A program made the translations under genes and the position numbers. 64,000 bases of DNA, taken from NCBI RefSeq assembly GCF_000208865.1, contig NC_018387.1, positions 1,965,120-2,029,119 on the forward strand, in the 5' to 3' direction. Position 1 is the first letter of the stretch; each line of letters opens with the position of its first letter. This document shows positions 35,669 through 48,331 of this stretch, piece after piece. The notes beneath the pieces were generated by a model. It was not told the origin of the DNA. It did not search any database and saw only the letters and a list, made by a program, of their open reading frames with translations. This stretch comes from Neospora caninum Liverpool (lineage: Eukaryota; Apicomplexa; Conoidasida; Eucoccidiorida; Sarcocystidae).

Positions 35669-38600
35669 TATCGATAGATGGAGGTCCGAGAGACCGCGCG
35701 CACGATCGGGAAAGACCCCACCACTGCGGTTCTTCAACAGAGGGAGCGCCTTGACTGTTTCGCGCGATGGCCTCGAAAGTTTTCCCGTTCCCGGTCAGTA
35801 CCTGGAGCATGCCTCCTCCAGAAATGATTTTCGAGCAGCTCAGCGGCGGGTAGTCTGCTCGTTTTCCTTCTTGTCCATAGATGTGCCGCAGGGTGTAAGA
35901 ATGCCTGGAAAACGCGACGGGGAGCCGAGACGCACAGACAAGGTGTATGTACACCCTAAACCCTAGCACGGCTCGACGACCTGAAACAGTCGCGTGCATG
36001 CGGCGGGCTGTCTCAGCTTGGACAGGCCTCGACAGCCTCGAAAAGTTCAAGAGAAGACTGGACACGCGCTGGGGAAACGGCCCATCTTTTGCCGAGAATG
36101 ATAACGCGAGACACCGGCACACGCGGTTCTCGCGGTGTTCACCGCCCATCCACAAGACTGCGAAGCGCGTGCGGCGCCAAGCGGAAAGAAAGCAAACTCT
36201 CCCAAGAGACAGAACCACGTTGGCCATAACAGACAGAGAATGGGACAGCGAAGAGAGGGGAGGGGTAAAACGGAACATTTAGGGTTTCAGGCGCAGATAG
36301 CAGAGACTGAGAGAAGGAAAGAATACTTCACGCGCTCTGTGACATGCCCGGACAAGACTCTTCTCGCTCCTCACTCTCGGTCGAATTTTTGTGCGTCCTG
36401 CCACAGGGCGCGATTGAACTGGAGATTCTCGTCCAGCTTCATTCCTGCACCCTGGAGAAGATTGCAGAAAAACAAAGCATCCGGTGTCCGTAAGGGGAAA
36501 GGGCGAGACTGGGCGAGACACCGAGCTTGTTTCCAACGAAATGCCGTCTGCCGCTTTGCCTGGCGGCTCAGGAGATCCCGATGGACAAAGCCCAGGAAGG
36601 CGCCCGAGACTTGTTTGTGCGAATCGGGCGCCGTCCCCAAGAAAAAGAACATCGCCCGTGCACACGTCGAAACAAGGAAACGTGGAAAGAAGACGCACAC
36701 AGAGAGATCGACACCGGTTCGGCTGTCCATACGAGGTGCTATCCATATGAAAACACACATAAATCCACATATATATATATATATATTATATGTATATATA
36801 GAAGGATAAGAAGTGTTCATCTCCGTCTCTGAACGCGTATGTATACGGCGTTTCTTCTGCGCGTCAACTGGTAGGCGGTCCCGATGTGTTTGAGTTGCAA
36901 GAGGGAGGAAGCACCGGGGACGTGAGGTTTCCTTCTTCACCGCGTTGTATTTCCCGCGGCCTTTTTCGAAAAACGTGAAGTCGCAAGCGCGAGAACAGGA
37001 CAGGTAGACCAAAATGTTTCCTTCGCCTCAAGGGCTCACTTTGAAGAAGAGCCAGAGTTGAAGCCTGCCGGAGTGACGCATGTGGTGGTCACGCCTGCAT
37101 GCGAAAAAAAAAGAGCAGCCACCGCGCAGGACGGAAAAAATGTGAAACGGAGAAGGCGGATCCTCGCGCGCACATTTGCGAGACTCGCTGCAGGCGACGC
37201 GTTTTTGTTTTCGCGCTTTGGACGCCGAGAAACTCCTCACGTACATGTAAGCCCCGAAGAGACGGCGCATGCACGGCGGGAAGGAAGTGCGCCATACCTG
37301 AAAAAAAACAGCCACAAGAGTCCAATCGTGGGTACCCAGCGGAGCCGTCGCCGCGTAAGACGGCACACTCGCGCTCCAGGGCAACGGCAGGCACAGAGAC
37401 ATCATTAAGTCGAGGTTCACGTGCACATTTATATCTTTCTACATCGATCTAGACATTTACATATATATATATGTAGATATGTAGATATGTAGATATGTAG
37501 ACGTAGACACATGAACACTGTCGATCCAAGGTGTGAACTGTGTGAAGTAGAGTTTGCTTTAGCTGTTTTCTTGGCGCGTTCTCACGTCTTTGGCGTTTTG
37601 AGGCGTGAGGCGGTCCTCCGCAGTCTCCACGGTGTCCTTTCGGAAGTCCTTCCCTGCAGTCATTCAAGCAGAGAAACAGCAAGTTGATGGAGACAAAACA
37701 GCGAGGGACGTCCCTCACATGCCTGAGGGAGGCGAGCATCGCACGCCGTGCGGCCATCGAGGTGAGAGCCGAGAAACGCGCGAGATACCTCGGTTCAGTC
37801 CTGTGACTTGCATGCAGGGACAGTCAAGAGACGCGCCCTCCCTATGCGGCCTTCCCGACAAAGAGGAAGGAGACGCGGAAGCAGGCGAGAAAAACGGCAG
37901 ATCGGAAAAAGCGTAGAGAGAACAGACGCGTGAACACGAGAGGAGAGAAGAGAACCGGAGGAGGTTTCCGAGAGCGCATTGCCTTCCTCTCTTCCTCGAC
38001 AGAGACACGCGTTTCCGACAGGGACGCCGTGAGGGGCAACCAGAACCCAAGAGACGCGCGCGTCGCAGCGTGAGGAGCACAGTGACGACACTTTTCTCTG
38101 CTTCTAAGAACGACGCCGTCCTCGTGGACGCCTGCGCCGCGTTTTTTCCTCTAGGAAGTCTTGGGAGCTTCAAAACAAACCGCTCTTACCGATGTAGACT
38201 GTCGGGATGGCCATCAGCAACTCGCCAATTCGCGGATCTCCAAAGACGTTTGTCTGCATGCACGGGGGCAAACCGAGGGGAAAGCGGAGAAGATACATGT
38301 GCAGTTCATACACGCCCACCCTTACAAGAGCCTGGGCATCATTCTTTTCAGCCACGCGCGGAAGCTTTTTTGCTGCCGTGCACGGGGACAGATGTACGTT
38401 CTTGAGGGTGGCTGTTACGGAGGGTTGGATTTACTCTTTGTTTCCTTTAGGGCACACTCAGAGAAGGTGTGATTCACGCAGAAGCGAGACGCGGCAGCCC
38501 GCCTGGCTCTCTCCGGTGTATGTCCACGCAAACCCACGCTCAAAGCCTATTCGTAGAAATGCGTGGACATGCTTGATGCACGCTGTCCCAAAGAATGCAG

Positions 38601-41600
38601 CGCCTTCCCATTTGTGAATCTCTGGCGCTCTGGAAACGCATGCATGTGCAGCTCAGAAGCGACAGCCCGGAACTTTCTGAGGAGGCGAGAACAGGGGGGA
38701 AAGAACGCACCTGCAGCGTGGTCTGCCGAGACTCGAGGAGGGTGAAGCACTCTGACAACACCGTCCTGAGAAAGAAGGCATTTGCGCAAAAAGGAGCAGA
38801 GTGAGGCCCCGGAGACGAGGCCTTCACGAACGGGGTTACACAGCAACTCGCGCTCCCTGGTGTCTTGTTTGCCTTTTCTCCCTGTCCCGCTGTGAGTCGC
38901 AGGGCGTCCTCTGGCGTCTCTCGGGAACTCCGAGTCGCTCGCAAACGGGTTCAAGAGCGTGGCATGCATGCCACAAACAGGGGAGAGAGCGTGCAAGTGC
39001 GGAACATCTCTCTGTCAACTCTCTAGCTGAAGAGAAAAGCGTCTCCCTGTGGGCTGCGACGCAGGCCTGTTGGCGGCGAAAGGGGAGAGTCCTTCGCGTG
39101 TATGACGCGTATGAGGGCGACGGGAAAAGACGAGAGGAAGGAGGACAAGACAGGGAAGAAGACGGCAAACACAGCAAAGCCGAAGAGAGGGGAAGGAAAA
39201 AGTGTGCAGGGAGACGTGAGAACGAGAGCGACGTACTTGAACTTGCTCAGCAGAACCTGGTCCATGTCGGTGAAGGGGACGTAAGCGATGAAGCCTGCGG
39301 GCCGAAGAGAGACAGAGAGGAGAGGACAGATGAGAAGCCTCTTTCTGAGAGGAAACGTGGCTCTACGAGAGGGCGTGAGGCCGTTCAAAGCGGGAAGAAA
39401 CTGCCTCCGACCTGAAAGTGCTGACTGCCGCTCACTAACAGCACCAGCCTGCTGTTTTGCTGGCGAAGGACCGGCCAAGACGCGAAACCGACAACGCGAG
39501 AATGCGCGAGACCGAACGCGAGATACCAGAGACGTCGCTCCTGTTCATTCAAACAGACGGCAGGGTTTGCCTCTGTGTTCTACTGTTTTCTCTTCCCGTA
39601 GGCTTTTAGTTTCCGGCGATACTCCTCGGGCCTCTCCGCCCCTCAGCATGCGGAGGGGCGAAGGCAACAAGGGTGGGTTGCGGCGACCAGACGCAAATGA
39701 AGAATCTGTTTCCGGCGTCGAATTTAATCAAAAGGAAGACAAAACTACTTATACCACTAGATGCGTGGGCAAAATCAACATTATACGACAATACGGCCAT
39801 CCGAGTGACAGGGTAAGGCGTTGGACTTACGGTGGACGTACACCCGACGCCTAGCTACCAGAGACGCCGCATCGGGGTAGAAGGGAACCTGCAGGTAAGG
39901 TGGATGTTTGGCAGAAAAGGAAAAACGCGTCTTCACTGAATGCGGGTGACCGTCACTCTGTCTTCTGTAGCTGTTGAGAGGCAAAGAGCCAGGTTTGTCG
40001 CAAGCTAGGAGGCGAGAAAAGCGGCGCATGCAGGGACGGAAACTGCGGCTCGGGCTGTGATAGAGGGGCCGACACACTTTTCGAGAAAATGCCAAGATCC
40101 ACACGAAGCAAAGACCAGCCATTGGCCAGGCCTAGAGGGACGAGCGCAAGACTCTCTGGTGCGTTTTGTTTCCTCTGACTCGTACACCTGGGAAACTCCC
40201 CGGGAGGGATTCTACCTAGCCGAACTGCAGCGCAATGTCTCCTGTCCCTCTTTGTTTCTACGCGCCCTGAAGCCCGTGAACAATGTCGACGAGGACGCGT
40301 CGGCGACAGGAGACCAGAGAAAACGCGAAGTGCACAGGAGAGAGCAGACACACTCACAAGAAAGAGACGGAGCTCCTGATACGAGTAGGCTCCGGTAGTA
40401 TCGCCGCCGCGGAACTCTGTGGCGCGTTGCCACAGATTCATAGCGGGGGAGTCCGATCGTTGAGGTCGCGTCACCTGACGGCAGACAAAACAGAGAGATG
40501 CAGGCACAGAAAAGTTGCAACCGGCCAACGGCACAACAGGGGGCGGGACGAGAAGCCAGAGCGTGAGAAGAGGATAACAGACCCGAGAAGACAGGCAGAG
40601 GAGAAAGAACACACGAGAGGCGAGCGGGAAGCAGCCACGAAGGTAAGAAGAGAGAAGAGAGAAGAGGCGCGAACTGGGAGGCAGAGAGAGGAGAGCGCGA
40701 CAGAAGAGACGAGAGAGATCAAAGAGAGGACAAACGCAGCTTGCTCGTTTCGCAGAGAGACGCACAAAATCGTAGTCGAGGCCTTCTCGGCGAAGAAACT
40801 CATTGAAAGGCTGGTCCCGCTCGAACCCTGTGCTGGTCGAATCGCCTCGATATTTCATCAGCTCATCTGTAGGCATCACAGCACAACGTTCAGACCGGAT
40901 CGGGACGTGCCAGCGAGAAACCTACAACGCCAGAAAAGCTTGCACGGGACAAAAAACGCATGCAAGACCCGTGGTTATGGCAAGAGAGCTGCGGCCGCGT
41001 CGCACGTCGTATATGGGTCCACCGCAGGCAACGGTGCCGCAACGATCGGCGCACGAAGGTACTGGGCCACGTATCCGCACATGTAGTTAAACGAATGCCC
41101 GCATGCGCTGTTTGCATGCACTTCGGCCAGCGCTGGAGATGCGTACACGCGGAGAGGCGTCGAAACCTGCGGCAGGATCGGAATATGCCGAGAACGATTG
41201 CTCAAGGGAGAGTCGAACAAGCGGACACAGAAGCAGAAAAGGATGTGGGGAGCGCACCGCACACCGCCGAGGTCGGTCTAGAAGGGGATACACGTGAATG
41301 CTTCTCGTCTCTGTCCTAGGTTTCCTCGTTTGGGCACGTCACGTCGAGCGTTTGGCGGCTTTGCGCTCGAAACTCACCAAGGCGGTACAGGAACAAGCGT
41401 GCCTCTTGCCGAACAAACCACTGTTGTCTCTCTTTGTCTGTGCTGAACCTGAAGAGTCGCAAAGCTCGAGGAGACACGGTACAATTTTCACGCGTTTCGT
41501 ACACTGCCGGAGACACACGTGCACGCGCAACGCCGGAGACAGAGGCGGCGCGTTTCCCCGCTCCTCGCCGAAGCCGAACCCGAAGCTCTCCTGTCTCCTC

Positions 41601-43819
41601 CGTCCTCTTCGGTTCTCCCTGAAGCGTCGACGCTCGCAACGTGCGTTTCCATCACTTCAGTCGAGAGGGATTGGGTGAAGCATCCGGAATCAGGAAGACC
41701 GTTCGAGTGCTGTGTGAGGGTTTTCTTGCTCCTGGCAAAGGCCCTAACCCACAGACTGTAACCTATATCTGTTTATCTCTATATCTGTGTACAGAAATGA
41801 CGATCCGGCTAACTCTCCACGTGTCGATAGAGGAACTCGAGCACGCTTCTATGAATTCATTTCATGCCCATCCACCCAAGAATCCGTTTATCTCTAGCCT
41901 GAACAGACGGTCCTATCTCACACACGCAGTCCCGAAAGCGGAAGAAGAGACCGCCGACACGACACAGACGCGACTAGCTCGTGGGCGCTGAATGCGCAGA
42001 GCCCCGGAGGTTCTCTTCTGTGCGTCTCCCTGCCTGCCTGTTTCACTCTGCAAATCGCCTGCAACTCGAGAACGGCCACCCATCTTTGACGCTCGGGAAA
42101 GGAGTCTTCCAGCTGGCCCGGCGCTACTGGTTTTCCTGTCTCTCTCGAGGCTGTCTCGCGAGTGTTCGGCTTTCTGGTTCTTTGGACGGGCGTCACCAGC
42201 CTGTCTCTAGACACCGTCGGAGCAGCGTTTTCGACGGCCCACAGCCTCAGTGCCGAGCCCGAGCGGTCGCGGCTTACGCGAGTCTCAATGCAAAGTGCGA
42301 AATGGCGTCTCGCATCGCCACGGCCTGTCTGAGGTCCGGAGAAGGCGCAGGTGCGCCACCAACAGGTCGTCCGAGCATGAACCCGGCCTCCTCGAGGAGC
42401 TCTTTCAGCTGGACTTCTGCCGTGGGAGCGCGCACGCTGCCCGCCGTCGCTGGAGCGCTGGCGGCTTTCCTCGATCCACTGTCTCGGAGAATCGCTGGAC
42501 TCAAGGAGGTCTCTGCGCCGAACTTCTCGTGGAGAAAATTCAGGACTGAAGGCAGCCGCACGGAAGAAAGGGAACTCGATTGACGCGCTCAGGAGAGACC
42601 AGGAAAGAACCGATCCAGGGCACTGCGGTTGGAGCGCAGACGCCTTGCGAAAAGAACGCAGGAATGTGCACAGAAGCACGCTTTCGAGCCGCGTTTTTAG
42701 GCGACCACGAGGTCTGGGGCCCAGCGAGAGAGACACAGAGACACGAGGGCGTGCAGGGGGCCGACACACTGAGAACGGGGGGCTGATCCCAAAGACGGCG
42801 CGCCGGCGTCCGAGGCCAGGCGGGAAGGCATCTCAGAACAGGCGCAGGCAAAACACAATGTGAGGCGGATGTCTCGGCACCTGCAGAGACCGGCCGACGC
42901 TCGCAGCAGAGGCGCAGGCATATAATGAAGGGCGGAGTGGGGCAGAGGCGCAGGCGTCAGGCACGACACCGGCAGCGACACGGCAGAGAAGCGACGCGAA
43001 GGCGCCACAGCCAGCTGGCCACACAGTGCGGCCGAAATATCCCGGAACGGAAAGGCGCATGCGCGTGTGCGACCGGGTAAGCAAAACAGATGACAGGGGA
43101 AGGCGGAAGTGAGGAGCGGCCGTGTGGAATCGAGACACACAGGAGTGCTGTCGGATCCAGAGGACGAAGCAGCTTTTCGGCGCTCTGGGGCCTTCCCACC
43201 TCAGCGAAAAGGCAGAGTGAAAAGGCATTGCCCCCACGCGACGGCGCCGCTGTGCGCGCCGGCAGCCCCATGTTGGGAGGGCTTTCGCTATTTCTGTGTT
43301 TCCTCGTGGGAACGCGAGGAAAAGACGGGAACGACTCAGCGATCTGTCAGAGACGTGTTGCTCTGCACAGAGAGACCAGCGGCCTGGGCACTGTAAGGCA
43401 GAGACACAGCTGAGAGGACAGCGCGGCAACGCGTTCGCGCCACAACAGGGGGGGGATACCCGCGACAAACGCGAGGCAAGGCTGACACCACAAAGCGGCG
43501 CAGAACCACCGCGAGCTCTCGAAGAACTCGGAGACGGGCGGTGGGACTCACCTCGAAGGCGTTGAACGGCAACCTCTTCAAAGGCGCTGACTGGGATGGC
43601 AGACAGCTCGGGAAGATGCTGGTAGAGGGAGATGGGGTGCGGAAAGCGCCCGAGAAGATCGTAGGTGTACGCCGCTCCGCGCAAACCGAGGAAACTGTCG
43701 ACGAGGGAGTTGTCGGGCCCCGCGCGACTTCTCTCATCCATCGGGCGCCCGCTGATGGACACTTGGCCGGGGCGGCCAAAGCCCCCTGCGTCGGAGGGCG
43801 ACAGAGAGAAGCGAGGCAT
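33735..43819 (-). CDS. PRI2: DNA primase large subunit (PRI2/PRIM2), 582 aa
   Basis: Seventeen exons: 43819-43552, 42545-42278, 41448-41378, 40866-40766, 40474-40358, 39888-39831, 39294-39237, 38765-38711, 38253-38190, 37653-37586, 37297-37245, 37094-37040, 36451-36375, 35904-35802, 35374-35284, 34562-34467, 33880-33735. All junctions are GT-AG and phases fit. With the catalytic small subunit and DNA polymerase alpha this protein makes the RNA-DNA primers for replication in the nucleus. The primase hallmarks appear in order: FPHPISLYQHLPELS, RDAISHFALRLA, FIAYVPFTDMDQVLL, then the Fe-S domain. Its four cluster cysteines are at about residues 385 (FPPCMRR), 461 (LSCSKI), 482 (HGCPFK) and 522 (QLACREF). 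Spacings are 76, 21 and 40 residues, against 80, 17 and 40 in the human protein. The conserved HHMRHSGR and RHIYGQEGKR basic segments are present. The insertion between exons 2 and 5 relative to human is Ala/Ser-rich. Introns carry TA repeats. Confidence 0.95.
35636..35666. repeat. (TA)n microsatellite in PRI2 intron
   Basis: About 15 TA units in the intron between exons 14 and 15. Confidence 0.95.
36769..36800. repeat. AT-rich microsatellite in PRI2 intron
   Basis: Imperfect AT/TATG tract in the intron between exons 13 and 14. Confidence 0.9.
37461..37500. repeat. AT tract plus 8-bp tandem repeat in PRI2 intron
   Basis: An AT tract runs into three to four tandem copies of GTAGATAT (37473 onward) in the intron between exons 10 and 11. 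This is a short minisatellite, probably grown from the adjacent TA tract. Confidence 0.9.
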
Positions 43820-44047
43820 CGTGTACGAAACAGAGGGTGAAGAAAACAAGAGACGAACTGCCCCTGACCGAGGCAAAGGCGAAGTCTTTCAGGGAAGCTC
43901 TCAGAAGAAAAGACGGGGAAGAATCCAAAACAGAGGGAGGGAACCGAAACGGGAGCTGCCGAGAGGTGTGAAGGAGAGCACGGACGCGAGACAGGAGCAT
44001 GCACGAGTTCACGGATTTCCCTTGTTCACGCACTGCGCACATCTACG

Positions 44048-44076
44048 TATATATGTATATATGTACATATGTATAT
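44048..44076. repeat. Imperfect TATG/TATA repeat upstream of PRI2
   Basis: An AT-rich tract of alternating TATA, TATG and TACA words about 230 bp upstream of the PRI2 start codon, so probably within its promoter or 5' UTR. Confidence 0.85.
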
Positions 44077-45703
44077 GCGTAAGAGGAGCGGAAGTACGGA
44101 GGACAGAGGCAACCCCGACGTGCATGTTGCCTTGAGCTTCGCCAAGTCGAGAAGTGCGAACACGCGGCGCAGCGGTTTGTGGCACATGCGGCGGTTGTCC
44201 GGTGTGGTGATCCGCCTCGCACACTGGAGGGAAACAGACTAAGGGCGGTAGGTTTTTGAGAGGGTTTCAAGACCGTCGACGCCAGGGAAACAAGAAACAC
44301 AAGACGCTTCGCAAGGTGCAAAGAGTTCGGAAAAAAAGGAAGCAGTCGCGGACTGGGGGACTCGAACGGAGGGCCCTTCGCGGTCTCAAAGTCGAGCGCG
44401 CTGGCCGGAGATGTCACTACACCGGACACAGGAGCAAGAGAGGTCCGCCAAAAAGAGAGATCGCGTGCACAGGGATGCCCGTGTTCGAAGGAAGCAAACG
44501 TCAGGCTAGCCTCAACGAAAGTGGTGAGGCGGGAAAAAACTTGAAAGGGTAAAAGTCTCGGAATGCAGCCTCTAATCTAAACGGGGAAACGGAGTGGCGG
44601 CAGGGGGCCATCCTTCACCTGGCCTCCAAGGGGACCGCAGGTTTTCTACCGGTTTTGCCGGTGTCTCTGTTCCCCTGATTCCTCCTGAAACTTCAGTTCA
44701 TTGCCACCGAAGCAGAAAGAAGAATCTGTGTTTCGGTTCTGGGGTTTGTCCGTCCCGATTTTCTCTCTGTTGCGGCAGAGTGCAGGAGGTGATGGACTCA
44801 TCACTACGGTGCACATGCAAGACACACAGGGCGTGGTCCGTCCGCAGCGCTTGCTGACTTGCATGCCTGCGAGTCCTGGGACGCAGTGAGAAAAATGAAG
44901 GAATCTATGCTTCATGAGAGCAAGACCCCAACGCGCTGCCTCCATACATGAGCTGGAGTTGACAAGAAAACACATGCAGTATTGTTTGCCCGCGTAACTC
45001 GCACATCAGTACGGGCATGCACACCCCCCAGCTCGGGAACGCCTACACACTGACGGCAGCCAGCGTGCTGAGTGCGATGGCGGATTTTGTTCTGCGTTTC
45101 CAGCAGACAATTGGGCAGAACAACCCCAGATTTTCCAGTGGATGCGTCGGGAGGACGTTAAATTCATCACTCCCGAGTATGGATGAGATGTACAGGGAAA
45201 CAGAGAGGCCTGAGACGGAACGGGCAACGAAACAGAGCCAGTGGAGCGGATGGCGACCGTCCGCACACGGCGCATGCGAAAGTGGGTGCAATGGTGTTAC
45301 GCCGTTGTCCATGTAAGTTTGCCGTTGTAATAGGCTCAACGATGGGCCGACCACGCGTTAGAACCGATGGTTTCCACGACCGAGGTGTAACTTGCTTCCA
45401 GCACACACGACGCAGCAATGCGCAATATTCGTTACAGCTTGGGGGAAAGCTGTGCAATCGAAGTAATACCCGAACGCATTACCTTTTGGCATTCCCGATG
45501 GCTGGCTGCGCTCCGACGCCACCCTCCAGCTGTCTGTTCTCGTTTGCAGCGCAGCAAGATTTGCAGTGCAGCAGGATTTGCAGAGCTGCGGTGTCCCTTT
45601 TCGGGTTTTCATTCCGTGTGGTGGACAGACTAGACTACAATTGGTTCAGGCACCGTTTAGCCCTCAAGACTGCTCGCTCTCCTGCGCCAGCTGAATACCA
45701 AGT

Positions 45704-45741
45704 AACACACACCCCAGATCTTCCTGGGGTTCGTGTGTGTT
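45704..45741. repeat. 14-bp inverted repeat with a 4-base bulge
   Basis: AACACACACCCCAG (45704-45717) pairs with CTGGGG (45724-45729) and TGTGTGTT (45734-45741) around the loop ATCTTC. TTCG (45730-45733) bulges on the right arm. It is a strong hairpin in otherwise unassigned DNA. Confidence 0.75.
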
Positions 45742-48331
45742 TATGACCTAGAATACGTGCCGGTACTTCCATGAAAATGCATTGGAGTCCAGTGAGTACA
45801 AGCATTTTAACAGTACAGAGAGAGTCGAACGCATTCATCCATTGAGACACGCGAGTGTACAGCATCGAATAGCATCATGCATTGCAGTTCTGTGAATGGT
45901 AGGAAAGCTCTCAAAACGAGGAGACTGCAGAATGGCCTGCATGGATTTTTGCCCTGTGTGATGAACTCCGTCTCGACTAACACAGGAGAAGACCCAGCGA
46001 CCCAATCTATATACACGAGATAAACTGAGATTTGATGAGAAGGCAGCCTGACACACACACGATGTGGGCGTGTATGGCGCCGAGTAATTTGGAGCGACAC
46101 TGTACACACTTAAGCATGCCTATACTCGTTCGAACTGCAAGTGTTTTTGTAACACTTCCAGGATGTGACCAGCGTCTGGTAACCACGTCAGGTTTCAGGA
46201 AAGGAGGGTGGCTGCGACGATACGTCCACGATTGCCATACAACACTTCACAGTGGCGGGTTTCTCAGCAGCACTGCTGATAAACGGGCAATCGCCAGGGA
46301 AGGTCGTCTGGCCTATGAATCGAATTTCGAGCTTTACAGCTGCCGAGTTTAACCAACAGCAAGCCCCCGTGCGCGACTGCCATCGATTTGTATTCATCCA
46401 GGCCGTGTGCGGTCGGGCGCCAGAGCTCGAGGACAGTACTCATCAATATCACTTCGTCCACGACGCTGCCCTATGCTTTGTGTTCAGAGAAACAGCAATG
46501 AGCGCGGCTGCTGTCGCTCTTCGTCGTGCCTATGTGAGTTGCCCTCTGGCGCAGCTGTACAGGCCAATGTTGGCCTATTGACCTTTGGAAAGAAATGTCT
46601 CTGAGTGTATCCTCATTGCGCTCGACAACGTGCCGATATCTCTGCAGGCGAGACAATTCAGGATATCATTTGCATTGGAAAACTTTATAATGGGGTGCTA
46701 CGAGACGGTCGCCAGCGGCAGCTATTTCGATGGCCCGCAACCGGGCAAAGGTTCAGAGAGACCAAACGATACGGGGCATACGACCTTGTGTACCACTGTA
46801 TCCAACAACTTTTAGAGACAAAAAGTTTCGTTCATAAAAAACATATAATTCTTTGTAAGCTTGAGTTACTGTGGCTAATCGCCTGCTGAGTGCTGAGCGG
46901 TGGGGCAGATGTACAGTGACCTGCATTCCTCACAGCCGACTGGTGCCCAAAATCCTCTGTCTGACCAATGTTTCAGCTGGTATCATGAGTTTAAAAGTGC
47001 GTGACCTCAGTTCTGACGAAGAGACGGCCATTTCTCATGTTGCTGGGTGCCCTCACCTTGAGGGTGGAGTCTGGCCCGTGTCTTAAGGTTGCACTGCAAT
47101 ATTGTGCAGGGTGTTTACCGAATGGTAGACATACATGTCTTACACTATTATCTCGAATCACGATAACAAGACAGAAGAACAACGTGAACGAAGACTGGTG
47201 AATATTGTGAGGAAATGCTCCACGAGTTGATCCACAAGTCGAACTGTTCCGCCACAAAATAAGCCGATACACACAGCAGAGGAGCCGTTACAGCGGACGC
47301 AGATGGCACTGATATGCCAAGTCGCTGAAAAATGTGCCGATGTAATGGTATTTGTCATTGCACTGCCCACTGCAGCTGCTGCCAGTGCAGAAACTTGTGG
47401 TTCCACGGCAATCAAACCGTAACATACCTACGCCCTCCTCAAACGAAAGAGGCTCAAGCGCTAGCATGCGTCAGACCTGTCTCCAGGATTTGCGCCATTC
47501 CATTGATGCTTTCGATACCCCAGCAAAAAAAAGATATGGAATTCCCTGGGGATCTAGCACTCTTGAAAAATAAGACCGACGCCGTTACAACCAGAACGAT
47601 CAAAAAGCCACGTGCGGCACCGAACTCAGAAGCCGCTTACATACATGCAAATACAGACCGGTAGAGCATGCGTTTAAAAGTAGACACAATCTTAATATCA
47701 CCATAATTTCTAATTTCAGTGCTGGGTTATAGAGGTATCTGCCTGATTGTGGCCGTAATTCAAGTCTGTTTACCGCGACCAACAGCGTGGTTGTTGCTGC
47801 CGTAGTATGCGCATGTTTACGTTGAATCCCCTTGGCCGACTCCCGACTTCCCGTCAGCTCTAGTGAATTCACCTTGACTCGTATGGCAAAGGTCAGCTTC
47901 CGGAAAGAAAAATTTGCGTGCACTGCTTCCCCTAGTGATCCAGAAGTGGCAAAGAGGAAAAAATCTTCTTCAGTGTTCGAGTGCATGCGTGGTGTTGCAT
48001 CGCGGCGACGGCGACATGACAACGTGGCTGGAATTAGTACTGGGGGTCGTCCCGCCTTATTTTTTCTGGTCTTGCAGGGTGGATATTCATCTGGCACAAA
48101 AATCTTTGAGACTGTTCGCATAATTCCCAACTGGGCTCGTCGACGCGCAAGTCACTGAACCGTGTTCGTAACGATTCTGCGTTAAGTATTGAAGTGTCCT
48201 GTTTGCATGCCCGCGGTCTCCACGTGCCGGCGAGTTTTCCCCTGCTTCCACCATTGGAGAAAGTAAAACACGAATGCGTTTCATCGTTGATGCTGTTTAT
48301 TTGGTGTGTTTTGCCTCAGTTATAGATATAG

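Larger units (their letters stand above)
43820..48331. other. 4.5 kb block, no supported gene
   Basis: The left few hundred bases should be the PRI2 promoter and 5' UTR, including AGCATGCA near 43997-44004 and an AT-rich repeat at 44048. The remainder has many frames under 190 codons on both strands, none with phase-consistent splice signals that I trust. It also holds an interrupted inverted repeat (45704-45741), a tRNA-like B-box word near 44350 that does not fold as a tRNA, and TGCATGC at 48204-48210. A non-coding transcript is possible. Confidence 0.45.

Noticed and set aside
44330..44440. tRNA-like sequence on the minus strand (GTTCGAGTCC B-box word with a GGTGTAGTG A-box-like word)
   Set aside because: The bases flanking the B box cannot pair as a T stem (CTCCG against CCCCC), and the anticodon arm does not pair.
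45183..45746. 187-codon plus-strand open frame
   Set aside because: There is no homology and the composition is Arg/Cys-rich. It ends inside the inverted repeat and has no splice support.
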